Part shown: piece after piece, positions 24,131 through 35,705 of the stretch | Position numbering within the stretch: position 1 is the stretch's first letter | Layout: every line of letters begins with the position of its first letter | NCBI RefSeq assembly: GCF_026151205.1 | Contig: NC_087078.1 | Span: forward strand, 11,294,175 to 11,358,174 | DNA from: Bolinopsis microptera | Lineage: Eukaryota > Ctenophora > Tentaculata > Lobata > Bolinopsidae | DNA: 64,000 nt | Direction of reading: 5' to 3' | The notes under the pieces: model-generated | What the model was told of the DNA's origin: nothing | Databases searched by the model: none | Seen by the model: only the letters and a program-made list of their open reading frames with translations | Made by a program: the position numbers and the translations under genes

Positions 24131-25140
24131 TATATAATGTTACTTTATCACCATCACTATGTCGATAAATTAGTTATTTTGCCAACACGGAGCAAATAAA
24201 GTTATAATTTTTTTTGTGACGAAATTTACAAATTTTTACCCTGTTCAGGTGTTGAAATTTTGCCAATGTTAACATATCACTGCCATATAATAATTTATAT
24301 GACCGGCGTATGGTTGAAATATTGTTAATTGATCCATAGTACGTAATATAGGGTGTTTAAGTTGGTATACTAATATTTACTCAATTTCACACATGTTGAG
24401 ATATCATACAAATTTATGTGACTAAATTTACCTATTTCTGCCTTCTGTATTTGTATTTGCCTATAACAATGAAATATGTGAACAATTCCAAACACATTCA
24501 GCTCACAAAATAATGCTAGACTATTCGGCATTTCTTGTCAGGATGTCATAAACATCCCTCATATAAATTTCTTAAATGTGTGACGGAGTTTACATGGTGC
24601 TACCATTTAACGAAAAAAGTCGCTAAATATGTAGATAATAGTCATATGCAACTATCCTATAAATTTGAAATTCGAAAATTTGGTCAAACACGGCAACAAG
24701 GGGTCCATATAAACTCTGTCACGTTTTTATAGTGTGACAAAGTTTACAACTCACTGCCGGCCGCATTTAAACGATATCTTATTGTCTGATAAAGATATCG
24801 TTATGCGACAAAGTTTATCTAGAGGATGAAACGATTATCCTAACCATTGAGGGTTTATATAGTTTTATAGTGTGACACATTTTACATCATCGTGCCATTT
24901 AGTAGGGTCACTAATATTTACCAATATCCTCAAACTTCAATGAACGTGTCCATAAAGGTACTTGTTGGATCCGTGCCATTTAACCGATGGTGTATTGTAA
25001 TTATTAGATTGGCCTAATGGTGCCTACTGCCTAGCAATAAAATCTTCTTTCTGTGCAGTGAGCAGTGCATATGAGAGTATGGGTCACGTGGTTAATGTTC
25101 AGATATTCTGAACGGTTAATAGATGCCAAAATTAAGCAAC

Positions 25141-26560
25141 TAATGTCAAAAACGATATCAATATGTCCATAATCAGCAATATCAAAGGTACAGAAAACTT
25201 CTTCAGAGCTGGTTTCAGATCATATTAATACTAATGAAAATTATTAGGAGAGGTTATTGGGACAGCGAACATCAAGTTGGTCGAAATTTTAATGAAAACA
25301 AACAATAATTAATGATATTTCTTTTTTTCAGTTTTCGTGCTTTAGTGGCCTATTATATGATTATGAGTCACTCAAGAAAATCACATTTAAATCAAAAGCT
25401 ATACGTAAGTCGTGAGGAATTAAGAAAAATACACTTACTTCTGACTCAGCCTCATGAACGAGAAGATGAACTGATGTTGCAGACCTAGACCTAGAAATGG
25501 CAGGCCTGGCTGGCAGGATAGTGTCTTCTCCACATGACTGTAGATTCTCTGAGAGAACCAGTTACAGCTTGTCATTAGCATGGAACAAAATTGGATCAAT
25601 TATTGAATTCGTGAGACCTAAATTTTCGAACATTATTTTTTTAACTCGTTAAAACTAACGTTTCGGTTTGCATTCGAGAGTCAGCTTAACATTTCCAACA
25701 ACTTTTTGAACTTGATTATTCTCTAGTCTTAATAACACTGCTTCCATCTCGCAGCACTGAAATTAATTAACTGATTTGTAAATTGAATTGAGATTTATAC
25801 ATCAGGTTCAAAAATTGCTTGGAAGGTACACACGATTAAATCTTCGACGGAAGTAATTTTATTTTGATTTTTAAACAGTAAATATATTTATAAAATGAAC
25901 ACTGAAATGATATACTGATAGAGGTTACCTGTCCAGTGGGCATGCCATGACTTTGTCACTGTATTGATCCCAATGTGCCTGCTGAACTTGCCTTTTTGAT
26001 ACTTTAGGCTAAAAGTAGTTGCTATGAATCGTGGGAAGATGAAATTAGTTTGTTCATGTCAAGATCAGATTGTCTATCACACAATCAATAATTATAAGTT
26101 AACAATCAGCCAATTTGTATTGAGTAATGGACAACACTTCAAGCACTGTCCAATTAGCTACAGATTAACCAACATTGATCAGTGTGGACCGGGATTCTGG
26201 ATCTCAGGGTGCAGAAAAGGAGGGGGAGGGGGGGGGGGGGGGGGCAGGGGGCCAAAGGGGGCCAATTTTTGTTGCCCCATTTGGCCTATCCGCCATTATC
26301 TAAATCGCCTTAAGTGAAGTCTAAATTTACATTCCCCATTTTTAGAATTCAAAAAAGCAAATTTTTCATAAATTTTTCCAGATTCTCCCTCTTTGAGACC
26401 TACTATTGTGAGCATATTTAAAAAAATTGCAGAACTTCATTCTTTCACCCCTAAATTGGCACAGCAAAGTCTTACTGGATTGATCATTTCACATTGCTAG
26501 ATTTCAACCCATAAAGCAAATTTCCTGAAATTCTTTCAAAGAATCCAATATGTATTCCTT
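25141..26560. other. Unassigned apart from one exon candidate
   Basis: Holds the exon candidate at 25439-25537, a G run at 26221-26244, and a dispersed repeat copy at about 26384-26560 related to 33225-33372 (AGCATATTTA, CCTAAATTGG, TTTCACATTGC, AAAGCAAATTT). Confidence 0.5.
25439..25537 (-). CDS. Candidate 99 bp internal exon
   Basis: The acceptor GAGAATCTACAG and donor CAGAA|GTAAGTG bound 99 bases. The open frame is one base, then H-V-E-K-T-L-S-C-Q-P-G-L-P-F-L-G-L-G and 14 further codons to M-R-L-S-Q, leaving two bases. The frame-1 alternative meets TAG. It lies upstream of 20911-21085 on the same strand, but the phases (leaves 2, next starts at 0) do not join directly, so an exon between them would be needed. 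The family is not recognised. Confidence 0.42.
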
Positions 26561-26563
26561 CTT

Positions 26564-29500
26564 AATAATAATAATAATAATAAATTAATGTTATTTTTAT
26601 ACAGCACCAAAAGGTTAAATAATTTAAATTTAACCCTTATGCTCAGCTGTAAATGATACTTAAGTTAACGAGAGTGTGCATCTTTGCCTTAGGTGAAACA
26701 AGAAACTGTTCAGAAAACAGACGTTAAAAACTGTTAATAAAATCGTGACTAAATAAGGCAGATGCACCTAACAAGCAGGCTTAGCAGGTTTTCTAACAGA
26801 GGACTTGAGGAAAGGATGATGACTGCAAGAAATCACAGTATGAAACTCATCAGCCTATCAAATGTAAAAATCAGGATAATAAAAATGAAATTCCCTAAAA
26901 TATTAAAAATTCTATAAAAATTCTATAGACTCCAAATATACAAACAATCTGAATACTCCAATATACAATAAAAATTGATTGAAAGAGATTACTGCAGAAC
27001 AGTAACTGACGATAAAAATTATATCTGAAGATCCAATACAGTCATACCAAACAATCTGGGCAACATAAAAGTAGAGACGGTGAAAAAGAGAGGAAAAAAA
27101 TGCTCTAGTACTTGAGACAAAATACAAAGAATAAGGTAGCTTTCTCCCGGGTGCCAACCCAAAAAATGTTGGTGTCCCAGGATAGAGCCTCCTCTTCTGA
27201 CCTACAATACAATTTTGTTGGCAGACACAATGAAACGCAAAAAAGATTATTATCTTAAATGTTGCCCAAAAATCCTTGAAAATTAAAAGCCTAAAATAAT
27301 TTAATTTAAAGCGTAAAAATGACCTGCTATAGATGTAAATTGTTTTTTAAAACCTTCTATAATGGATAAGTTACTCAGTACAAATCAAAGGACTTTCTAA
27401 ACAGGTGAGCTTTAAGTTTTCCCTTAAAGTCCTTGATGTTTACACATTTCCTGATTTCTTGAGGAAGATTGTTCCATAATCTTGGAGCAAATGAAGAGAA
27501 GGCTCTGGGTGGACTGTTTATGGGGCAATGAAGAGACACATCTCTGCCACCACTGGAATTGTACTTGACAAGGTTTGACAGGTATGAAGGTGCTAGCCCA
27601 TGGAGCAGTTTGAAAGTTAGCAGGAGTATTTTAAATTCAATACGTTCTTGTACCTTGAGCCAATGAAGTTCTTTTAAGTAGGGCTCAACTTCTTCTCTCC
27701 TCTTTAGACCTTTAACTAAGCGGCATGCTCTGTTTTGCAGAGATTGTAGCTGTTTCAAAACAGAATGATTCGTTCCAAAGTAAAGTACATTGCAGTAGTC
27801 AAGGGAACTAATAACAAGAGATTGTACGATGATTTGCATTTGGGCTTCAGAGAGGAATGGTTTCATCTTTGCAATGTTTCGCATCTTGTGGCAGTTTGCA
27901 GCTTTGAGCTTCTTTATTTGAGGATTTAGAGACAGTGAGGAATCCAATGTAAAGCCAAGGTTTTTAGTAACATTAACGAGTCTTATACAGACAGAAGGTT
28001 TAAGGAAGACACCACCAATTTCTAATTCCGACAATAAACGTTTTGAACCAAAAACTATAATCTCCGTTTTTGTAGGATTCAGTAGAAGGAAGTGATCCGT
28101 CATCCAGCTCTCAATTTCTTGAAAGCAGGAAGGCAGGTCTTCGCTAAGGACCTCATATTCTGTAGCAGACGAAAATGACTTGTAAATCTGATGATCATCA
28201 GCATAGCCATGGATCAGAAATTGCTTTGATTTTACAGAAGAATAAATGGAGCGGATGTAGATATTGAACAACACAGGGCCAAGGACTGAGCCCTGTGGGA
28301 CACCAAACTTTATAACAATTTCTTCAGATTCTAGGTCACCGATCTTGACTTTTTGACAACGGCCACGGATGAAGCTGGTGAACCATTTTAGGGCAGTTCC
28401 CTCAATCCCAATCTCATACTTCAATATGTTGATTAATTTGCTGTGATCAACAGTGTCGAATGCAGCACTCAGGTCTAAAAGCATTACAACTGTAGCTGTG
28501 TTTTCATTGCTGGCTATAAGGAGGTCATTGACTATGGTAATGAGGAGTGTCTCTGTGCTATGATGCTTTTTGTAACCAGACTGGTGGTCAATGTTGAGAT
28601 TATTCTTGGTTAGATGTTCATTAAGGCATTTTAATACAAAGCGCTCAATGAGTTTACCGATGAATGTAAGATTAGAGATGGGCCTATAATTCTTTAAGTT
28701 CTCAGTGTCTAGGGAATCACCTTTGATAAGAGGAGTGAGATGTGCTAGCTTGATTCCCTCCATACTCCCGGTTGAAAGGGAAACGTTGATAATATCACAA
28801 AGGGTAGGAAGGATTAGCTCAAGGTGCTCTGACAGGAGTTCTTTAGGTAGTGGATCAATCGATGAGGTTTTGATGCCAGATTCTTTGATCATTTCTTTAA
28901 CTTCAAAAATAGTAGCTTTTCTAAATTCAGATAATGCCTGGCCATTAAAGTTTGGAGAGCTATTAGTCACAGTAGTGTTGGGAAATGACGCACGGATTTT
29001 CTCAATTTTTTCAGTAAAATAATGGTTAAAGTCATTTACAGTTTCCTGAAGATTTTCTGAAGATGGTAATGTGAGGTTCTTTTCTTTATCCAGGAAAGTG
29101 TCTACAAATTTGTAGAGGCTCTTTTGTGAATGTTTGTATTTTTGGAAAGTATTAGAGAAAAACAGCTTTTTCTTTTTGTCAGCTAGCTCTGAACAGTGCT
29201 CTCGCAAATGAACGAAGATAGAATGATCAATGTCAAGACTTGACTTTTTCCAGGCTGTCTCTGCTTTCCTTCTTTCGGCTCTTGCAACTTTGTATTCACC
29301 ATCAAACCAGGGGGCTGTGGGAATATCTTTGATGGTTTTGGAATATTCTGGAGCATGTAAATTGAGAATATGTTGACACCCATTATCAAATTGAGTCACA
29401 ACATCACAGAAGCTCTTTCCTTCAAAAACCAACTCAGATAGAGCAACAGATAAATCACCTTTAAATTGTTCCTGATCTATGTCTCTGATCTTTCTAAAGC

Positions 29501-30080
29501 GTATGACTTTTTCACATTTGTCAATGTCAGGAGGCTTATGAAGCTGAAATACAATTGGATAATGGTCACAGGATGGAAAGCTTTTGGCCATGTTTTGCAT
29601 CACCTCAACGGAATTTTGATCTACTACTTTGTGTGAAGCAATGACAGGATCAAGAATGTGACCTTTTTTATGTGTTGGTGAGAAGACAAGTTGATGAAGC
29701 CCAAAAGATGATAGTATGGTGCTCCACTCACTCACATGAGCAGAGATTCTATCTAGGTGCATATTAACATCCCCACATAACAAGAAATGCTTGTATTTAG
29801 AAAATGCATCAGTCAAGAAATCTTCAAAATCAGAAAGGAACTTTCCCAAGGACCCAGGTGGACGGTAGATACAAGAGCAGAATACGACAGACCCATCAAC
29901 CAGTTTCAGTTTTGCATTAATTGCCTCAAATGAACCGTCATTGTTGGCAAAAACTTTGATTAGACGAACACATGATTTGTAGATTATGGCAACACCTCCA
30001 CCTGATTTGTCTTTGCGATGCATTTGGTAAAGTTTAAAAGAAGAACTATACCTATTTCGCAAGAGCTGCTAGCAGGCACT
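26564..30080 (-). mobile_element. CR1/L2-type non-LTR retrotransposon, 5'-truncated
   Basis: The element reads on the minus strand from inside the endonuclease domain to a 3' tail of (TTA)n, seen as (AAT)n at about 26564-26582 on the plus strand. Just before the tail the 3' end has a stem (GGTTAAAT/ATTTAACC, 26613-26634) and then GCTGTATAAAAATAAC. The first endonuclease strands are missing and a stop lies immediately upstream of the open frame, so the copy was truncated at the 5' end. Confidence 0.85.
27375..30062 (-). CDS. Endonuclease-reverse transcriptase ORF2, 5'-truncated
   Basis: The frame is open for about 895 codons; the first in-frame ATG is at about 30023. It carries most of an APE-type endonuclease (residues 1-180: G-G-G-V-A-I-I-Y, L-C-G-D-V-N-M-H-L, S-C-D-H-Y-P-I-V). 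It then has a reverse transcriptase: N-Y-R-P-I-S-N-L, Q-S-G-Y-K-K, L-D-L-S-A-A-F-D-T, G-V-P-Q-G-S-V-L-G-P and the catalytic Y-A-D-D at about residue 620. A C-terminal domain ends in W-N-N-L-P-Q-E-I-R. The protein copies its RNA into nicked chromosomal DNA. No internal stop or frameshift is visible, so the copy is fairly young. The endonuclease has C-D-H where S-D-H is usual. Confidence 0.93.
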   Translation of the reverse strand: MRNRYSSSFKLYQMHRKDKSGGGVAIIYKSCVRLIKVFANNDGSFEAINAKLKLVDGSVVFCSCIYRPPGSLGKFLSDFEDFLTDAFSKYKHFLLCGDVNMHLDRISAHVSEWSTILSSFGLHQLVFSPTHKKGHILDPVIASHKVVDQNSVEVMQNMAKSFPSCDHYPIVFQLHKPPDIDKCEKVIRFRKIRDIDQEQFKGDLSVALSELVFEGKSFCDVVTQFDNGCQHILNLHAPEYSKTIKDIPTAPWFDGEYKVARAERRKAETAWKKSSLDIDHSIFVHLREHCSELADKKKKLFFSNTFQKYKHSQKSLYKFVDTFLDKEKNLTLPSSENLQETVNDFNHYFTEKIEKIRASFPNTTVTNSSPNFNGQALSEFRKATIFEVKEMIKESGIKTSSIDPLPKELLSEHLELILPTLCDIINVSLSTGSMEGIKLAHLTPLIKGDSLDTENLKNYRPISNLTFIGKLIERFVLKCLNEHLTKNNLNIDHQSGYKKHHSTETLLITIVNDLLIASNENTATVVMLLDLSAAFDTVDHSKLINILKYEIGIEGTALKWFTSFIRGRCQKVKIGDLESEEIVIKFGVPQGSVLGPVLFNIYIRSIYSSVKSKQFLIHGYADDHQIYKSFSSATEYEVLSEDLPSCFQEIESWMTDHFLLLNPTKTEIIVFGSKRLLSELEIGGVFLKPSVCIRLVNVTKNLGFTLDSSLSLNPQIKKLKAANCHKMRNIAKMKPFLSEAQMQIIVQSLVISSLDYCNVLYFGTNHSVLKQLQSLQNRACRLVKGLKRREEVEPYLKELHWLKVQERIEFKILLLTFKLLHGLAPSYLSNLVKYNSSGGRDVSLHCPINSPPRAFSSFAPRLWNNLPQEIRKCVNIKDFKGKLKAHLFRKSFDLY

Positions 30081-31293
30081 ATAAATATAATACACTTAAA
30101 ATCTTATTACTATTATTTGAATATTTCTTGAAACTGTGTTTGAAAATGATCTCTTAATTTCTCAGCTAGGCTTAACGAGCAAAATGTTTTGCCAACGGCG
30201 AACTGTCCTCCATTAATATCCATCTGTCAACAGATTCTGGAAAGGATGCAGCTTCCGGCCATCTAATCCTGCCATAAACATTGAATATTTTTACCGGCAT
30301 GGTTGACACGACGACAGTCGACACGTCTGAATGTCACGCTGTTTTGACATTCAGGCTGTAGAGCACAGTGCATGCTACTTTTAGAAAACTCTAAGATTAT
30401 GGCCCCCCATGAAGAAAATTATTCCCCTGCTGGATCTAGAAAAAAATGTCCAACATTTTCCAGGATAGATTTCAAAATACTTAGCTTTTCAGTTAAAAAT
30501 TATATTTAGGCTTCAATAACTTATCAAACCACTTTTTCGTTAAAGGATGAAAAAATTTGTTTCACTGTACATTTCTCGAATAAAAAATGATCATTCTGGC
30601 TAGGGCTGTACTGTGTTATCTATCCCTGAACCTGCGCCACATTTTCATTATTGTTGTTATCGGTCATTCTTTGCATCAAAATGATATTGCAGTTGGATCA
30701 TAAGAACTTTGTAGTAGCAAAAGTCAATTTATAAACTTAACACTGATCCTTTTTAGCCTTTTGAACTCAAAATAAATTTTTAAAGCATGAACTCAAATGT
30801 CTCAGATATTTTTGATAAGTAGTTGCTTGTCACTTGCACTGGTTTTCATCTAACCATGTGCTTTCGCGCCACTGCGGGCGCGCTTGTTTCACAAGCGCAA
30901 GGGCTCTGGATAGAGCAACACTGGTTAGATATGGACAACAGACATAGTTTTTGTTATAAATACTATAACAAAGACTGGACTCAATGTGATGAGAAATACT
31001 AAAATGGGCCCACCCAGTCTAGTTATTGGTTAGGGTTAGGGTTAGCCGTTGTAGCGAGATGCACTAGTGGGCGGTTGATCGGCGAGATGCACCACTTGGC
31101 TGCCGAGCTGCAAAGGATTGACATCGTGAATCAAAGTTAGCCATCAGGGTTAGGGTTAGGGTGACAAATATTAAAAAGTAGTAGACTCATGCAGCTCCTC
31201 CAGCGCACCTAATTTTACTGATCTGGAGGTCCCATTTCAAAAAATTTGTGTTTTTCTAAAATCAGTCACACGCTAGTTTGCTATTATACCCCT
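30081..31293. other. No gene recognised
   Basis: Contains short telomere-like TTAGGG runs (31027-31046 and 31143-31162). A 36-codon minus-strand frame at 30113-30223 follows an acceptor-like TTGACAG but has no partner exon. Confidence 0.45.
31027..31162 (+). repeat. Two short interstitial TTAGGG tracts
   Basis: GGTTAGGGTTAGGGTTAGCC and GGGTTAGGGTTAGGG, about 100 bp apart, separated by two GCGAGATGCAC blocks. They are too short to be a telomere and fit an interstitial remnant. Confidence 0.7.
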
Positions 31294-31301
31294 CCAACAA
31301 C

Positions 31302-31712
31302 CAGTGGCGTAGCGTTAGTAACTGATTTAATTTGGCGCCCCCCCCCCCCCCCCGGCGGCTCGAAAAAGTCGCCCAAATTTTTTGTGTCCCTAAAAAAAGG
31401 TCGGGTACCCTTTTTTGGCGCCCCCTACAGCTTTTTTGCGCCCCTGGAGCAAAAAAAGGACCCTACAAATTTTTTTCACACCGACTGAGCGCTAAATTGG
31501 ACAGGGGAATACACCAATAAGGCGTTATTTTCAGTGAGAGGTCATAAAATTGAAGAAAAATTCAAAAAAAATTCAAAAAAAATTCAAAAAAAATTCAAGA
31601 AAAATTCAAGAAAAATTCAAGAAAAACCTAGGGGTCACTTTTCGTTGAGAAAGGGCGCCTTTTTGGCGCCCCTCGGCGTAGCCGGGGTGGCCGGGGCAGC
31701 GTTACGCCACTG
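31302..31712. mobile_element. hAT-like MITE, 411 bp, 8 bp target duplication
   Basis: Ends CAGTGGCGTAGCGTT and GCAGCGTTACGCCACTG. The perfect 8 bp duplication CCAACAAC lies at 31294-31301 and 31713-31720. The interior is rich in GGCGCCCC and contains a tandem AAAAATTCAA run. The 8 bp duplication and CAGTG ends fit the hAT superfamily. It codes for nothing. Confidence 0.93.
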
Positions 31713-31720
31713 CCAACAAC

Positions 31721-33718
31721 GTAAATGATTGGCACCGTTGTATTTTCTGAGATCGTGTCTATTTTGGCTGGCAGTCTGTCTAGCAGGTTCTTCCAGCTTG
31801 AAAACTCTCCTCCAGGCCTGTAGACAGTATAGTAGCAAAAATTGTGTTGTATGACCTAACATAGCACATGACCAGTTCAACTCGTTTTAGTATAAAATCT
31901 AATCATACAACATTGAACAGTAAACAGTAAACATTAACGGCTTTTAAAATTGTAATCTTTGACTGAAACATGAAAGCTCTGATCCCAATCCTAAAATTCA
32001 AATTCAAAATTAATTGATTTTAATATTTGATTGACGATGTCAATCCGTCGAGATCATTGCTTTGCGCGCGATGCAAGTATGCTAGTTCGCGCGGCGCGTC
32101 GAAGTCCTCCAATTATAATATATAAAAATCAAGTTTTACGTTTTAGCTATTACATTATACAAAGCTAAAGTTACATTGCATTTGATTGACGCGGACGATG
32201 TCAACCCTTCCAAATTGTTGCGTTAGCTTTGCGAAGCAGAGCAATTCGATTTTTGATCTCGCCTCATCAGCAAAAAAATGCTAGTTTGCGCGGCGCGTCG
32301 AAGCGGCGAAATCCTCCATGAACAATCAACATTACAATTATTTTGATATTATACTTTTTATACTAATGGAAACAATGATATGATATTGCATTGCAATATA
32401 AATTGCATACTATTATCATGTGGCCGGACGCGGATTTTCTTACTGGGCGGCGCTTGCCGCTCAGCCGGTCATTCCGCTGTTTATGAACATAATAGCCTTG
32501 GGTCCCCAGGTAAATATTTTTTAGCCATGCTGCACATGCAGTTTCCACACATTCAATTCATTTGTTTTATCAAATCATGGATAAATTGTAAGCGCTTACA
32601 TAACAGCTTTAAACCATTGTTTATTGATTTCAATTTGGATGTGTACTGTTCAATAATAAGTTAGTGCAAATGTCGGAATATTGAGGTTTCTGGAGTTGTG
32701 TCTTGCTATTTTTTTTATGTAAATGGAGTCTTTTGATATAATATATAATGGTAGTTTGTGGTGAGGCTATTCCTCAGGTTAGTGCACTGTTGAGAGTTAT
32801 GCCAGCGATCCCACGAGTGTTAACCACTTGGCCGTCCCCAACCGTACACTGTTCCTACCTTAAATCCAAGGGAACCTCTTCTTGCCTATTGTAATCTGTT
32901 GACACCATAGATGTTCTATATCTGGGACCCCAGGCCATAATGTTCATAAACATGTAAAAATGCAGCGGGATGACAGGCTGAGTGCCACCCATGAGTAAAG
33001 ATGTTCTCCTAAATAGGGAACAAACCTTGACCCCGGTGTACGTGGCTATAATAGAGATTTGGCGGAATGGCAGGCTGGGGGCCCCCAATGAGGCCACGGT
33101 CCAGCAAGGAAAGAGTCAATAGGGAATCTTAGCCACCACAGACAACTGTGAAGTCTCCGGATGCTTTGTTAATGTAAAAAAACCCATTGGTGTAGGAAAG
33201 CACGTTCCTCACAGTTTGCACCCTCTTTGAGATTGATTATTGTAAGCATATTTATATTTTCAAAATCGCCCCAAAAATACTAAATTGGTTCAAAAAAAAT
33301 TTCCCGGATTTATCAATTCACATTGCCAAATTTCAATCCTGAAAAGCAAATTTTCTAAGAGAGACTAAAATATTTATTTCTTTTTCCAACCACACTTATT
33401 ATTTTATTTTAAAAAAATCCCCCCTCCTCACAATCTTCCTACATCGATGATAATCACCCTCTTTAGTAGTTATGCAGTTCCCAGCACTGGTAAAAACCAC
33501 ATGTCCAAACAAAACTTGCCTCCTTAATGAATACATATTTAAACTTATACCAATTGTTAAAAACTCATTTATTGTATACTTTTCACAGCTGCAAATAACA
33601 ATTGCTTGATAATTGACAGAGCTTAATAGGTTCTCATATAACAATTGACGAGGGTTAAACGTTTGTTTGAAATAGTTTATGTTTGCTAATTAATAATGAA
33701 TAATTATCATGTCTGCTG
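31721..33718. other. Unassigned; contains a degenerate local duplication
   Basis: About 32030-32110 and 32185-32315 share GATTGACG, GATGTCAA, GCTAGTTNGCGCGGCGCGTCG and CCTCC in order. A minus-strand block at 32798-32836 (GGCCAAGTGGTTAACACTCG) resembles a tRNA-type A box but has no B box. The frame at 32855-33097 lacks support. Confidence 0.4.
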
Positions 33719-33726
33719 TCGCTAAC

Positions 33727-34014
33727 CAGTGGCGTAACGTTGCCTGTTGGCGCCCCCCTGCCGAAAAGGCGCCCCCCTGTTGGCGCCCCCTCTCCTTTTG
33801 GTGCCCCTCCCTAAGATTGAAAAAATTAGGCGATTTAAGAGGATACGCCGGTAAAATCTCTAAAAAAGTGTGTATCTAGAGCAAAACGCGCAGTTTTGCT
33901 AGTACTTTAGTTAAGTTTTCGAAATTGTCCCACATTCAAACGACGATTTGGTGCCCCCCTAAGACGGCGCCCCCCTGCACAGCAGGGTCAGCAGGGCCCT
34001 TCGTTACGCCACTG
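33727..34014. mobile_element. hAT-like MITE, 288 bp, 8 bp target duplication
   Basis: Ends CAGTGGCGTAACGTTGCC and CGTTACGCCACTG, with a perfect duplication TCGCTAAC at 33719-33726 and 34015-34022. Nearly the same sequence and exactly the same length as the copy at 47034-47321. Confidence 0.95.
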
Positions 34015-35140
34015 TCGCTAACCTGCTAACCTTTCTTGGATATCCTCTTGTTAAGCGTATCTGCCTTATCTAGTCAGGATTTAAGGCCACAGGGGGGGGG
34101 GGGGGGGGGGGGAGGGGGGGGGGGGGGGGGGGGGGTCCGAGGTCGATTTTGAGATTTTGAGATATGTTTTAGAGCTTGATCTAAATTTTCAAATGCTTTT
34201 GTCCTTACCGAAAACAAAGTTTCCTATTTTAAGATATCGCGCGTTGAATCTTGAGGTTTACAGGTGTAATTCTATTGTAAATGAAAACTTTAAATGAAAT
34301 CGTGTTCAAAACCTATCTTCTTTTTCAGTTTATGACTTAGAACCTTGTAACTTGGCAACAATGTTCTTCAAGGTATTTTGAGTTTTTGTTATGTAACGAT
34401 TTATGATATCTTGCTCCAAAGCTGAGATATGAGGTTAACCATGAGTGCAGGTTACAAAATTTAAAATGGTTAACCTCATAAAAAGAGTTAGGAGCGAAAT
34501 TACAACAATCGTTACATAACAAACTTTTAAATTTATGTCAGGAACATAAGTTCCAAATTTGAGGAGAAATGGATAAAAACTCTAGGAGAAGATAGATTTT
34601 GAAGTCAAAAATTCGAGGTTTTCAGGAGCGGCAAAAAACTGTTTTTTATGTTATGTGATTTTTGAGTATTTTGCCTTTATTTGTATATTTTTCAAAGTTT
34701 AACTGCTGAAATAACACAAAAACAATGAAAACAAAGCTTATCGTAGTTTTCAGTTGTAATGGCATTAATATTTCTGCCCTCCATTATCGATTTATCAAAA
34801 AAATGAGGTTAAATGAGAATTGGTTAACCTCATTTATAAAAAAAAGTAAAATAGCTACAGACAAATGAGTGGTGGCAAAGTATCCACCACAAAAATATAT
34901 ATTGATTCAAAGCATAATATTTTTTGCATTTTTTGAAGCCTCTACCCCCCCCCCCCTGGCCTTAATTTGCAGTTTTACACTTCTGTTTTCTTTATAGTTT
35001 CACCCTCGTCCAAGGTGAGATGCACAATCTCTACTGTCATTTAAGTATCCTTTACAGCTGAGCATAAGGTTTAAATTTAAATTATTTTTTAGTGCTGTAT
35101 AAAAACAACATTAATTTGTTATTATTATTATTATGTTGGT
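34015..35140 (+). mobile_element. 3' fragment of a CR1/L2-type element, interrupted
   Basis: It matches the reverse complement of 26564-26800: CTGCCTTATCTAGTCA, CTTCTGTTTTCTTTATAG, TTTACAGCTGAGCATAAG, GTGCTGTATAAAAACAAC and a terminal (TTA)n. It is the far 3' end of the same family as the minus-strand element, in plus orientation. The hAT-like MITE abuts its left side and the TTAA element (34085-34961) splits it. Confidence 0.75.
34085..34961. mobile_element. TTAA-flanked DNA element, 877 bp
   Basis: Ends GGCCACAGGGGG and CCCCCCTGGCC with TTAA on both sides (34081-34084 and 34962-34965). The left end continues as two G runs around a single A. Inside is a nested palindrome: GTTATGTAACGAT (34388) pairs with ATCGTTACATAAC (34508), and within it ATGAGGTTAACCA (34429) pairs with TGGTTAACCTCAT (34467). 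A second hairpin (34801-34835) reuses GAGGTTAA/TTAACCTC. TTAA targets are used by piggyBac- and Kolobok-type transposases. It encodes no protein. Confidence 0.8.
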
Positions 35141-35478
35141 TGTTGATATCCGTATGAAATTATATCAATATTTACTCAACACAAAGCAACCAATGCATTG
35201 GCTGAAATCCAAAATAACATCCCATCTATCACCTTAGATGAAGGTTAATTTATGTTATTTTTATCATTTACGTACCATGTAAAATCTGTTATTGCATCAC
35301 AATCATAAAGAGCTTTTCAGCATGACCTTAAATATCCACGTAGTGAAGCCATTATTTTCATAATTATTTCAGTCTCCTGCTAAATAATCTCATTACTGAT
35401 GCAGCTTCCAGCCGCTTTTGCATGCCTGTACATTACGCAGCCATATGACTTTATAACTTAAATCAACATTTCTACAAA

Positions 35479-35540
35479 GAGGTCCTAATTTATAGTATTA
35501 AACTAATTTGAGGTCCTAATTTATAGTATTAAACTAATTT
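35479..35540 (+). repeat. Exact 31 bp tandem duplication
   Basis: Two identical 31 bp units beginning GAGGTCCTAATTTATAGTAT, about 170 bp before the carrier start codon. Confidence 0.95.
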
Positions 35541-35705
35541 GATGTTTTGTTTATGTTATTACCTCACACAAATTCTCTGACAGAGGTATGTCGGGAAGCA
35601 AAAGACTCTGCTGACTGTCCACCGTGTGAATAGTTAGCCACACGCGGCCCACAACACCAAGCAAAACTAACAACGACACAGCTGGTATGAAATGGTAAAG
35701 TTAAT

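Larger units (their letters stand above)
21716..25140. mobile_element. Mosaic of inverted and tandem repeats with a recurring spaced motif
   Basis: Blocks at 21716-22050 recur inverted at 24570-24960 (for example GTCAAACACGGCAACAAGG and GAACGTGTCC). A block at 22345-22440 recurs inverted at about 25035-25140 (CACGTGACCCATACT). Between them lie a 111 bp tandem array and a 304 bp repeat. The motif TGTGAC-N4-TTTAC occurs 17 times without mismatch: on the plus strand at 22483 and at ten sites from 23469 to 24871, and on the minus strand at six sites from 22614 to 23252. No transposase frame is present. It looks like a non-autonomous fold-back element with arrayed binding sites, with an adjacent partial copy. 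Confidence 0.65.

Noticed and set aside
30113-30223. 36-codon frame M-D-I-N-G-G-Q-F after an acceptor-like site, upstream of the minus CR1/L2 element
   Set aside because: No donor or partner exon was found, and a stop separates it from the ORF2 frame.
31027-31162. TTAGGG tracts as a chromosome end
   Set aside because: Only two to three repeats each, surrounded by ordinary sequence on both sides.
32798-32836. tRNA-like head GGCCAAGTGGTTAACACTCG on the minus strand
   Set aside because: No B box or cloverleaf can be formed; it is not a tRNA and too weak for a SINE call.
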